From positions 1 to 9,169 of the forward strand of contig PWND01000252.1 of assembly GCA_003557965.1 (NCBI GenBank): a stretch of 9,169 nucleotides of DNA. Direction: 5' to 3'. The stretch comes from Bacteroidales bacterium. Its GTDB lineage: Bacteria; Bacteroidota; Bacteroidia; Bacteroidales; UBA7960. Shown here one piece after another: positions 1 through 7,190 of this stretch. Both the position numbers and the translations under genes were made by a program. How positions within the stretch are numbered: position 1 is the stretch's first letter; every line of letters begins with the position of its first letter. Below the pieces are notes generated by a model. It worked only from the letters and a program-made list of their open reading frames with translations. It did not search any database and was not told the DNA's origin.

Positions 1-282
1 AAAATAATAGTAGAGTAAGTTCTCCTTGTTTAGCCATTTCAAAGTAGTTTTTAGATATTCTTAGTTTTATTCCTTTAAATAGTTTTTATGCAAAGCATCA
101 GTGATAATTCTGAATTTTCATTAATGCTAATAAAAATATTAAAGGCCTGCCTCCTGCTATCTTGCTTATAATCCTCTTTTTTTTTTAAAAAAACTTATCA
201 CAAAGCAAATTTTTTTTCAAAATGCATGTGTTTATGCAACTAAATTATTGACATAAACAATAATCAATAAAAAAACATACAA
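1..282. other. AT-rich leader region upstream of the lipoprotein gene
   Basis: No coding region or RNA gene could be supported here. The stretch is very AT-rich with A and T homopolymer runs around 178-190 and 211-218. It must contain the promoter and 5' leader of the lipoprotein gene that starts at 283, but I found no exact match to the Bacteroidota -7 consensus TAnnTTTG on the plus strand. Confidence 0.5.
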
Positions 283-1236
283 ATGAAAAAGTTAAATTTA
301 AATTCACTGTTTTTAATTATAGCATTTACACTTGTAATATTTACAGGTTGTGATAAAGAGGATGACTTGATGGCTCCTGAATTAGGTTCAACTGAGGTTT
401 TATATATCTCGCATAATTCGGCAACCATCGCAGGTAGCATCACTAGTGATGCAGATGTAAGTATTTCGGACAGGGGTGTTTGCTGGAGCACCGAATCCGG
501 GCCAACTATCAATGACAACAGCATTGTGACAGGTGGTTCCGATAACAATTTTACAATTGAAATAGAGGACCTTGATTTGGAAACGACTTACTATGTAAGG
601 ACATTTGCCACAAATGATGATGGCACTGCTTATGGCAGCGAGGTAACAATTACAACTACTTCTTCATTAGAAGATATAGATGGCAATACCTACAACACAG
701 TTGTTATTGGTGATCAGAACTGGATGGCAGCTAACCTTATAACCACCACGTATAATGATGGTGAGTCTATTCCAAACGTTACTGATAACAGCAGCTGGAG
801 TAACCTGGAAACACATGCTTATGCATGGTTTGATAATAACCCTGACAGGGATGATTTGGGAGCATATTATAACTGGTATACTGTATCAACCGGGAAAATT
901 TGCCCTTCCGGCTGGCGCGTTCCTAATGAAGCTGACTGGGATACATTGATAGACTTTCTGGGAAGTAACCCTGGTGATAAACTAAAAAGAACTCCAACAG
1001 CAATGTATGGCAATGCAAATGAAACCGGGTTTACTGCTATTATGAGTGGCTACAGAGGTGGTGGCAACGGAGCATTTGGCAGTGTTGGTGAGTGGGCTAT
1101 ATACTGGATAGGTGAAGACTACGACCTATCTCAGGAGTGGCCGGATTTAATAAAACTAGAGAGTACTTCCACAGGTGTAGATAAAACCTTCTTTAGCCCG
1201 CAAACTGGTGCATCTATCAGGTGCATCAAAGAATAA
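283..1236 (+). CDS. FISUMP-domain surface lipoprotein with a fibronectin III-like module
   Basis: A 317-residue predicted lipoprotein. Residues 1-22 form a lipoprotein signal peptide (two lysines, a hydrophobic core, lipobox FTG followed by Cys23), so the mature protein should be lipidated at Cys23. The acidic stretch right after it (DKEDD) resembles the export signals that send Bacteroidota lipoproteins to the cell surface; that is inference. Residues about 33-127 resemble a fibronectin type III-like beta-sandwich (SATIAGSI, RGVCWST, TTYYVRTFATND). Residues about 131-316 match the FISUMP domain: DIDGNTYNTVVIGDQNWMAA, YYNWYT, CPSGWRVP, and the C-terminal SIRCIKE. Cys207 and Cys314 are the likely conserved domain cysteines. 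FISUMP proteins are abundant in Bacteroidota and Fibrobacter, but their molecular role is not established. The start fits the signal peptide, and the A-rich sequence before the ATG is usual in this phylum. The gene stands alone and is followed by a terminator. Confidence 0.9.
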   Translation: MKKLNLNSLFLIIAFTLVIFTGCDKEDDLMAPELGSTEVLYISHNSATIAGSITSDADVSISDRGVCWSTESGPTINDNSIVTGGSDNNFTIEIEDLDLETTYYVRTFATNDDGTAYGSEVTITTTSSLEDIDGNTYNTVVIGDQNWMAANLITTTYNDGESIPNVTDNSSWSNLETHAYAWFDNNPDRDDLGAYYNWYTVSTGKICPSGWRVPNEADWDTLIDFLGSNPGDKLKRTPTAMYGNANETGFTAIMSGYRGGGNGAFGSVGEWAIYWIGEDYDLSQEWPDLIKLESTSTGVDKTFFSPQTGASIRCIKE

Positions 1237-1294
1237 GCATGAAGATTTATACACTAAAAAGCTTTATAATAATTTTATAGCTTGCTTCAAACAT

Positions 1295-1345
1295 GTAATA
1301 CCATATCCTTAAAACATTTTAAAAAGGATGTGGTATTACTTTTTT
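1295..1345 (+). terminator. Intrinsic terminator of the lipoprotein gene
   Basis: A 16-bp inverted repeat pairs 1295-1310 with 1324-1339 (left arm GTAATACCATATCCTT) with a single G-T wobble. The loop is 13 nt and six T residues follow at 1340-1345. It sits about 58 bp after the lipoprotein stop and just before the end of the convergent TPR gene. The T-tract favours plus-strand termination. The hairpin could also slow minus-strand transcription, but no comparable T-tract exists on that side. Confidence 0.88.
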
Positions 1346-1386
1346 AAACCAATTCGTTATATGTTAGCAGGTAAGGCATTTAAGTA

Positions 1387-3126
1387 TTATTCGCAAAGCT
1401 GCTTTTTAAATTCTTTGGCTTCAGCAATTCCCATTTCAGAAGCTCTTTTAAAATCTTCACAGGCACTCTCCTCATACCCAAGGAAAAAGCTTACAAGCCC
1501 ACTGGCATAAATTGCTTCAGGAAGATCAGGGTCAATTTCCAAAGCTTTATTATAATCATCAAAAGCACCATAAAAATCCTCTTTAATTCCCTTAATAATT
1601 GCCCTGTTAAAGTAAAGGGTTGCCTTATCCAAGTTTAGTTCTGCTGCTCTATTATATGCATCAAGTGCTGGCTGAATCTTGCCGGCTTCCTGTTTTAAAA
1701 ATCCATAACGAAAATAAGCCATAGCATAATCCGGCATGTATTTAATTGCGGATTCAAAATCTTCAATAGCTCCATCATAATCATCAAAATGCTCTTCTTT
1801 AATTACTCCCCTCCTGAAGTATGCAATTCCATATTCAGGATTTAAGTTAATTGCCTTTTTAAAATCATCGAAAGCAGCCTGGTAATCATTAAGGGATTTG
1901 TTTACCCTTCCTCTATCATGGTAAAGCGTGGGTGTATCCGGAGCTATTGCTATAGCCTCGTTATAATCATTTAGTGCTGCCCTGTGATTATTCAGTTTTC
2001 TGTTTACCTGCGCCCTCGCTGCATACAGGCCTATAACACCAGGTGCCAACTCTATTGCCTTATTAAAATCCTCTTTTGCATCCTCAAAATCATTTATAGC
2101 TTTTTTAACAATCCCTCTTGCATAATAAGCATAATAGTATTCCGGCATTATTTCAATTATCGTATTATAATCATTAATAGCGTCACTGTAATTTTTAAGT
2201 TCAAAATTTAAATTTGCCCTGGCCTGATAGAATTCAGCTTCATGTGGCCCTAAATCTATAGCTTTATTATAATCCTTAATAGCTTCCTCTTTTTTATCCA
2301 GCTCTTCTTTTATCTGCCCCCTGGTAAAGTATAATACAGGAATATCATCCTGAATGCTGATGGCTTTGTCAAGATCTTCTAATGTCCCGGAATAATCCTT
2401 CATCATATTATAAATCTTAGCTCTGAAATAATACGGATAAGGGTCATAAGGATTGAGTACTAATAGCCGGTTATACTTATCTAAAGTTTTTTCATAATCA
2501 AGGTAATCAATTTCATCAATAAGATACCTAATATATGCATTTGGCAGCTCAGGCACCATACTTTTTGCTTTATTATAATCGTTTTCTGCACCTTCATAGT
2601 CACCCATAAGCATTTGTGCATAACCTCTGTATATATAGTTAATATAATTGTCCGGTTCCAATGATATTAAACTGCTATAATCATAAACTGCAGCATTATA
2701 TCTCTCTAAATCAAGCAGTAATTCAGCCCTGGCATAAAAATATTCCGGGGCAATGTTTTCTAAAGCAATTGCTTCAGTGTAATCTTTCAATGCTCCCTCA
2801 TGGTCATGTTGCTTTTCCCTGATTAGCCCCCTATAATAATAAGATAGGGGTTCTTCCGGACCCAGCCTAATTGATTTATTTAAATCCTTAAGTGCTTCAT
2901 TGTAATTTCCCAGCCCTTTTTGTGCCATTCCCCTGATGAGGTAATTAAAGTCATCATTGGGTTTTATTTCCATTGCTTTTTCTATAAGCTCCAATGCTCT
3001 TTCATAATCATCACTAAGCGCAGCAATGAGGAAAGCCTCAAAAACTATTTCCTCGTACACCTTTTCCTGTGAAACACATAAAAGGCTGCTAAAAAGCAGT
3101 ATTAGGGCAAGTGCAGATTTTTTCAT
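1387..3126 (-). CDS. Secreted tetratricopeptide repeat protein, about 16 TPR units
   Basis: A 579-residue protein with an N-terminal signal peptide (MKKSALALILLFSSLLCVSQ). Cleavage is probably by signal peptidase I near residue 19, because the residues before Cys17 do not make a good lipobox. The rest is an almost unbroken array of about sixteen 34-residue TPR units. The recurring pattern is Y/F-x-x-R-G in helix A, a D/N-Y-x-x-A-x-x-D-Y/F-x-K-A-I turn into helix B, and a closing P-D/E/N. Unit 13 is one residue longer. The array ends with a short C-terminal segment (CEDFKRASEMG...KKQLCE). No catalytic domain is visible, so it is presumably a periplasmic or surface protein-protein interaction scaffold; the partner is unknown. 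It lies 182 bp downstream of the phosphatase gene on the same strand with no clear terminator between them, but a -7-like motif (3180-3187) suggests it also has its own promoter. Confidence 0.88.
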   Translation of the reverse strand: MKKSALALILLFSSLLCVSQEKVYEEIVFEAFLIAALSDDYERALELIEKAMEIKPNDDFNYLIRGMAQKGLGNYNEALKDLNKSIRLGPEEPLSYYYRGLIREKQHDHEGALKDYTEAIALENIAPEYFYARAELLLDLERYNAAVYDYSSLISLEPDNYINYIYRGYAQMLMGDYEGAENDYNKAKSMVPELPNAYIRYLIDEIDYLDYEKTLDKYNRLLVLNPYDPYPYYFRAKIYNMMKDYSGTLEDLDKAISIQDDIPVLYFTRGQIKEELDKKEEAIKDYNKAIDLGPHEAEFYQARANLNFELKNYSDAINDYNTIIEIMPEYYYAYYARGIVKKAINDFEDAKEDFNKAIELAPGVIGLYAARAQVNRKLNNHRAALNDYNEAIAIAPDTPTLYHDRGRVNKSLNDYQAAFDDFKKAINLNPEYGIAYFRRGVIKEEHFDDYDGAIEDFESAIKYMPDYAMAYFRYGFLKQEAGKIQPALDAYNRAAELNLDKATLYFNRAIIKGIKEDFYGAFDDYNKALEIDPDLPEAIYASGLVSFFLGYEESACEDFKRASEMGIAEAKEFKKQLCE

Positions 3127-3179
3127 TTTAAAATGTATTTTGTGATGTTTTATACAAATTAATGATTTATTCCGTTAGA

Positions 3180-3187
3180 CAAATATA
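3180..3187 (-). promoter_or_regulatory. Possible -7 promoter element for the TPR gene
   Basis: Read on the minus strand this is TATATTTG, an exact match to the Bacteroidota -7 pattern TAnnTTTG. It lies about 54 bp before the TPR gene start, which would give a leader of about 45-50 nt. No TTTG -33 element is found at the usual 19-21 bp spacing, and the surroundings are so AT-rich that a chance match is quite possible. Confidence 0.35.
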
Positions 3188-3308
3188 TAAATTAATTGCA
3201 TACTAATTATTATATTATAATATCCATCAAGTATAGAAGCAGTAGAAAAGCATTTATTTCACAGCGACAAACAGTGGCACGGTATCCGGTTTATCTTCTT
3301 TACTAACC

Positions 3309-5417
3309 CTAAAATTTGATACAAACTAATGTAATATCATCAACTTGTTCGTATTTTTCACCTTCCGGAGGGTTTTGCCAGTTATCTAGTGCTTTTTCAA
3401 GGATTTGTTTTTGCTCATCCAGTGATTTTGAGGCAGTTTTTGAAAGGAGGTTTTTCAACTGACTCTTTGAGAACTTCAGGCCACCTTTACCTCCAAACTG
3501 ATCAACTATTCCATCGCTAAACATATAAACCCTGTCGCCTTTATTTAATGACATTTTATTACAGGAAAAAACCTTCATGTTTTTATGCAAAGCAATTGAA
3601 GTACTATCAGCTTTAATTTCTGTAATGCTTTTGTTTTTATCATCATTACGTATGATCCAAATTGGGTTTCTGGCACCAGCCCACAGATATTCATTTGTTT
3701 TTTTATTTATTGATAAGATACAAGCATTCATGCCTTCTCTTTTCATATCGGCATCTGAATTTTGCACCAGGGATTCAACAAGTGATTTTCTCAATTCTTC
3801 AAGGATTGCAGCCGGTTCAGTAATTTCATTTCTTCTCACTATTTCATTCAGCAAACTAATTCCCAAAATACTCATAAAAGCCCCGGGCACACCATGTCCG
3901 GTACAATCTGCCACAGCAATTATAATCCAGTCATTAACTTTTGCTGTCCAGTAGAAGTCGCCTGAAACCACTTCTTTTGGCCGGAAAATAATAAAGTGGT
4001 TTTCCAGCAAGGCCTTTAACTGGGATTCTGAAATTAATACCGCTGACTGAATATGGCTGGCATATAATATGGAGTCATCTATTCTTTTTTTCTGTTCTTC
4101 GATAAAGTTTTTATGATTGACTACTACTTGGTGCTGAGATTCAACCTTTTCTTTTTGAGCTCTTATTTCTTCATTAGCTTGTTCCAGAAGATTATGTTTC
4201 TCTTTGATGATATTGTTGCTGCGTTGTTTTTGGCGATAGCCAAGAAGTATTATCAGCACCAACAGGCTTAACAATCCTGAACCGGCAATGAGGAAATTTT
4301 TTACTGTCTCCTGGCGGCGGCTTTCTATTTTCTGCTTCTCAATTACCAGTCTTTGTGTTTCTATTTCCTGTAATTTTTTTTCGGTTTCATACTTTGTTTG
4401 TATGTCTGCTATAACACGGGTTCTTTCTTCATTGTACAAGCTGTCTTTAGTAGCAATGTATATATCTGAGAATTTAAGAGCATTATTACAATCTCCAAGA
4501 AGAGTATAAGCCTGCTTCAGGCTCAGCGCCATTGCATTTTCCAGGTACAGATTATTTAAAGTAATAAAAAAATTATACGCTTTTGCAGCATACTCAACTG
4601 CTTGTTGTGAAAACACATGCTTTACCTTCTTATCCTGAGCCGATTCTGCACGCACAATATTCAAATTTGCCATACTACCGTATGCAACAAAAACTCCGAG
4701 GATATCCCCTGTTTTTTCAGCTATTTCGAGCGATTTTAGCAGATTTTTTTCAGCTTCTGCGAAATTTCCCTTAGCTCTGTAAATAACACCTATGTGCCTG
4801 TAGCTGAATATTAAACCTTCATTGTTTCCGGTTTCGCTATTTATTACCAGGGATTTGAAAAAGTAATCTAATGCCTTATCCAAATTCCCCTTTTCATAAT
4901 ATGCCAGCCCAATATTGTTATAATTAGCTGACTCCAGGTCTTTATCGCCTAATTTTTTTGATAAGGTTAAAGATTTTAAAGAATACTCAATGGCTTTATC
5001 AAAGTCAAGCTGATCAAAATGCAAACTCCCTATACTACTGTAGCAGCTTGCAATAATGCCCAGATTTTCAATATCTTCAGCTATTTTCAACGACCTGAGA
5101 TAATAACCAATAGCCCTGTCGTAGTTGGTTTGGAAGTGATAAACATAACCTGTTTTTATAAGTGCAGTTGCACTGTATTTTTTCAATCCACTGCTTTCAG
5201 CCAGCTCCAGGCATTTATTATAATAAAAAACAGCAGAATCAGGGTTTTCATATTTATAAAAATCACCAATTGTGATTAGAATAAAACATTTGACTTCATC
5301 CTTTTCTGATTTTGACAACTCTGTTTTTAAAGAATCAAGAGTAACGCTATTCGCAAACAAGGCAGTAACAAACAACAAAAGACACAGAATTACCGGAAAA
5401 ATTCTTTGCATTACCAT
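3309..5417 (-). CDS. TPR-sensor, membrane-anchored SpoIIE/PP2C-type serine phosphatase
   Basis: A 702-residue signalling protein. Residues 1-22 are a signal peptide. Residues about 40-330 hold TPR units (clear ones near 82-115, 122-155, 162-195 and 202-235), predicted to be periplasmic. A charged coiled coil (about 330-372) leads to a transmembrane helix (about 374-393, FLIAGSGLLSLLVLIILLGY). A second, cytoplasmic coiled coil (about 400-450) joins it to the SpoIIE-type PP2C phosphatase domain (about 450-702). Metal-binding motifs are all present: VSGDFYW (Asp487), ADCTGHG (Asp504) followed by PGAFMS, FSDGIVD (Asp635), and DDITLV (Asp693/694). The enzyme should therefore be an active Mn/Mg-dependent phosphoserine/threonine phosphatase. 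Relatives act on anti-sigma-factor antagonists in partner-switching pathways, but no such partner is encoded nearby. ATG codons at 5417 and 5411 are two codons apart; either start keeps the signal peptide. The TPR gene lies downstream on the same strand. Confidence 0.92.
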   Translation of the reverse strand: MVMQRIFPVILCLLLFVTALFANSVTLDSLKTELSKSEKDEVKCFILITIGDFYKYENPDSAVFYYNKCLELAESSGLKKYSATALIKTGYVYHFQTNYDRAIGYYLRSLKIAEDIENLGIIASCYSSIGSLHFDQLDFDKAIEYSLKSLTLSKKLGDKDLESANYNNIGLAYYEKGNLDKALDYFFKSLVINSETGNNEGLIFSYRHIGVIYRAKGNFAEAEKNLLKSLEIAEKTGDILGVFVAYGSMANLNIVRAESAQDKKVKHVFSQQAVEYAAKAYNFFITLNNLYLENAMALSLKQAYTLLGDCNNALKFSDIYIATKDSLYNEERTRVIADIQTKYETEKKLQEIETQRLVIEKQKIESRRQETVKNFLIAGSGLLSLLVLIILLGYRQKQRSNNIIKEKHNLLEQANEEIRAQKEKVESQHQVVVNHKNFIEEQKKRIDDSILYASHIQSAVLISESQLKALLENHFIIFRPKEVVSGDFYWTAKVNDWIIIAVADCTGHGVPGAFMSILGISLLNEIVRRNEITEPAAILEELRKSLVESLVQNSDADMKREGMNACILSINKKTNEYLWAGARNPIWIIRNDDKNKSITEIKADSTSIALHKNMKVFSCNKMSLNKGDRVYMFSDGIVDQFGGKGGLKFSKSQLKNLLSKTASKSLDEQKQILEKALDNWQNPPEGEKYEQVDDITLVCIKF

Positions 5418-5634
5418 AGTTGTTGCAAATTAGAGAAGGACATTACTGGCAGCCTGAAAGCTTTAATCGCCTAGTCATACAAAACATTTTACTCTTTAGC
5501 CCATTTTATTTTTCACTTACAATAATAAGTAATAATTTGTAATTATTAATGCAATTTTAAAGAAATTTTCTCTTTGTAAGTACTTGCAGCCAAAGTTTTA
5601 GCCGGGTGGCGGGTGGTGTAAAAACATATATTAA
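5418..5634. other. Intergenic region upstream of the phosphatase gene
   Basis: This 217-bp stretch must contain the phosphatase promoter, but no exact TAnnTTTG element was seen on the minus strand. It holds a small A/T inverted repeat, AATAATT-TGT-AATTATT, near 5531-5547. Near 5600-5617 there is a locally GC-rich direct repeat (GGGTGGCGGGTGG), which stands out from the AT-rich surroundings and lies just past the end of the next gene. Its role is unknown. Confidence 0.4.
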
Positions 5635-6429
5635 TTAATTTTTTCCTATTATTCTTTCCAATACTTCTATATATTTATTATCAAAAAGAATTGCAACTTT
5701 TATTTCCTTATTTTCAGGAAGTAGCACAACCCTATTTCGATAAATACTGTTAATAAAAGAAGTATTTGTTTTAACTAATAGTGCTTTGGCTTCATAATTC
5801 TCTTTAATATTTATTTTATAATTTCTCCTTTTCTTATGGACTTTTAGTTCATTAAGTTCAGATATCACTAAGTGATTATAATCGTTAAAGAAGAATAATA
5901 AATCTAACTTTTGTTTTTCATCTTCAAAATGCATGTTAGAGAAGAAAACATGAATCATTAGCCTATCGATGATAACATAAATATCATTAGGTTGAACATA
6001 GAAATTTCCTCTTTTGAGGCTTTTTCTGCTTGGAATAATATCACTAAATATAAACAAACTTCTTAATGAACTCCCTGATATTTCTCCAGGAGGCTGTCGT
6101 TTGTAAATAAATAATAGGTTGCCACTTACACTGTCAATAGAAAATCCTTTAGAAGTTGGCTTATTTTGACTCATTAATGGGGTGCTAAATTGCAAAAGAG
6201 TGAGAGAAATAAAAAATAAAATGATAATTCTCTTCCCCCCATTTTCTAATTCGCAATCTATCTCTGAAAAATGATCTTCTACCTTCATAACTCCCCAATC
6301 CAGGCTTACGTCTCCCTGGAGCTCTCCCGAAGTGTCGGGATTTCCACTGCGCTCCAACTTGTTGTTATAAAGGAATCGGTTGGACGTGGTAAGGCTTGGG
6401 TCGGTGTAGAAATAGCTTAAATTTTTCAT
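5635..6429 (-). CDS. Hypothetical exported protein with uncertain 5' end
   Basis: I do not recognise this protein. The open frame gives 264 residues, but its first 47 (MKNLSYFYTDP...SLDWGV) translate a hairpin-bearing sequence that looks like a dispersed repeat, so they are probably not native. The next in-frame Met (Met48, codon at 6286-6288) precedes an unusually acidic 19-residue stretch. A good signal-peptide core follows (KRIIILFFISLTLLQF, ending PLMSQ, about residues 66-88). The mature part of about 175 residues is rich in Lys, Asn, Ile and Phe, with hydrophobic beta-like segments (NDIYVIIDRLMIHVFFS) and a lysine/arginine patch (KVHKKRRNYKINIK). No catalytic motif is visible. An ATG in another frame (6240-6242) sits directly on a run of six G residues; one extra G would start the protein exactly at the signal peptide, M-G-G-K-R-I-I-I. 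The gene may thus be intact, truncated by the repeat, or frameshifted. An isolated minus-strand gene. Confidence 0.55.
   Translation of the reverse strand: MKNLSYFYTDPSLTTSNRFLYNNKLERSGNPDTSGELQGDVSLDWGVMKVEDHFSEIDCELENGGKRIIILFFISLTLLQFSTPLMSQNKPTSKGFSIDSVSGNLLFIYKRQPPGEISGSSLRSLFIFSDIIPSRKSLKRGNFYVQPNDIYVIIDRLMIHVFFSNMHFEDEKQKLDLLFFFNDYNHLVISELNELKVHKKRRNYKINIKENYEAKALLVKTNTSFINSIYRNRVVLLPENKEIKVAILFDNKYIEVLERIIGKN
6317..6356. repeat. Two-tier hairpin, REP-like palindromic element
   Basis: An outer stem TGGAGC (6317-6322) pairs with GCTCCA (6351-6356) and encloses an inner hairpin TCCCGA (6325-6330), loop AGTG, TCGGGA (6335-6340). The GC-rich nested palindrome differs from the AT-rich surroundings and resembles dispersed intergenic palindromes. 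From memory, not checked, very similar sequence recurs in Bacteroidota genomes. It lies inside the 5' part of the open frame of the hypothetical gene. Confidence 0.6.
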
Positions 6430-6809
6430 TTAAGGCTTTGTAGCTATAAATTTTTATTATGTACTAAAAATCAGATTGTAAATATATAAAATATCTTTTA
6501 CTTTTTGTCATTGCCACAAAAAGTTACAAAAAAGGCTAGGCAAAACGAATTCTTTCTTCTTCTTTTGGCTTGACCCAAAAGAAGCAAAAAGTCAAGGCTG
6601 CGGATTTTTACCGACGAGCCTAAAGCTCACTTCGCTGAAAAATTTGCAAGGCCTCGCAAATTTTTATTAACAAGCTTATAAATCTTCGTTGCTTGCGAGT
6701 CTCAAATTTTTCAAACAGCTTCGTTTCGCTAATGCTCGTTACCGGGAAAACTCCGAAGGCCAATTGTATTCTTCAATCTTCAAATCTTTAATTCTACAAT
6801 TCTTTAGCT
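6430..6809. other. Non-coding region rich in inverted repeats
   Basis: No gene is supported here. Two 10-bp perfect hairpins are visible: CTTCTTTTGG (6559-6568) with CCAAAAGAAG (6575-6584), and AAAAATTTGC (6638-6647) with GCAAATTTTT (6656-6665). The sequence between and after them (about 6590-6760) has higher GC content and many short self-similar pieces (TTCGCTG, TTCGTTGC, TTCGTTTCGC). It looks like eroded dispersed-repeat sequence rather than decayed coding sequence. Confidence 0.5.
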
Positions 6810-6810
6810 A

Positions 6811-6914
6811 ATCAACCAATTTTCCAATTAACCAATTAACTTTTTTCCCAATCAACCATTTCACCAATTAACCAATTAACCAGTTAACCAATTCCCAAAT
6901 CAACCAATCAATTC
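6811..6914. repeat. Degenerate tandem array of the octamer CCAATTAA
   Basis: The clearest part is four adjacent units at 6864-6895: CCAATTAA, CCAATTAA, CCAGTTAA, CCAATTCC. Two more units start near 6824, and related pieces (AATCAACC, CCAATCAA) extend to both sides, with an irregular pyrimidine run near 6841-6849 interrupting the array. This is a short-period low-complexity repeat; there are no unique spacers, so it is not CRISPR. Confidence 0.75.
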
Positions 6915-6917
6915 AAA

Positions 6918-6963
6918 GCTCCGGCAGGAGCGGAATATTGATAGCCCGGGGTAAAGCCCTGGG
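6918..6963. repeat. REP-like pair of GC-rich hairpins
   Basis: The first hairpin is GCTCC (6918-6922), loop GGCA, GGAGC (6927-6931). The second is CCCGGGG (6945-6951), loop TAAAG, CCCTGGG (6957-6963), with one G-T wobble. Two short GC-rich hairpins 13 bp apart in otherwise AT-rich intergenic DNA are the usual form of a REP/BIME-type element. From memory, not checked, similar sequences recur in Bacteroidota. No transposase gene is in the window. Confidence 0.6.
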
Positions 6964-7190
6964 GAAAGTTGCAGATAGACCGGTTGCGCTGCGAGATGTG
7001 GTTTATTGGATCAGTTAAAGGCTGGTGTCAGCGCAATGGCAGGAATGATTATTGTAGTTTTGGGGTGGAATTTGCAGCGTAGATTAAAAAAGAAAAGTAT
7101 ATCTAATAGTGCTATCTTATTTATAAAATACAGTTTTTTCAATAATGCATAATTACATAAATGTCGGACTATAATCGGACTTTCTTTTGC
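6964..7190. other. Non-coding stretch between REP-like hairpins and tRNA-like sequence
   Basis: No gene is supported. The open minus-strand frame across this region begins inside the tRNA-like sequence and shows no protein-like composition. A short direct repeat, TCGGACT at 7164-7170 and again at 7175-7181, lies just beyond the tRNA-like sequence. It is a direct rather than an inverted repeat, so it is not a terminator hairpin. Confidence 0.45.

Noticed and set aside
264..548. 94-codon minus-strand open frame opposite the lipoprotein gene
   Set aside because: It overlaps the signal peptide and first domain of a clear lipoprotein on the other strand and has no independent support.
1984..2211. 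75-codon plus-strand open frame inside the TPR gene
   Set aside because: It is antisense to a well-supported TPR repeat region; long antisense frames are expected from the repetitive codon pattern.
3127..3308. Terminator or small gene between the phosphatase and TPR genes
   Set aside because: No convincing hairpin with T-tract and no protein-like frame was found in these 182 bp.
3577..3954. 125-codon plus-strand open frame opposite the phosphatase domain
   Set aside because: It is antisense to the conserved catalytic SpoIIE motifs, and its hydrophobic translation is an artefact of the opposite strand.
6811..6914. CRISPR array
   Set aside because: The repeat unit is only eight bases and is directly tandem, with no unique spacers and no cas genes nearby.
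7164..7181. Terminator behind the tRNA-like sequence
   Set aside because: The two TCGGACT copies are direct, not inverted, so they cannot form a terminator hairpin.
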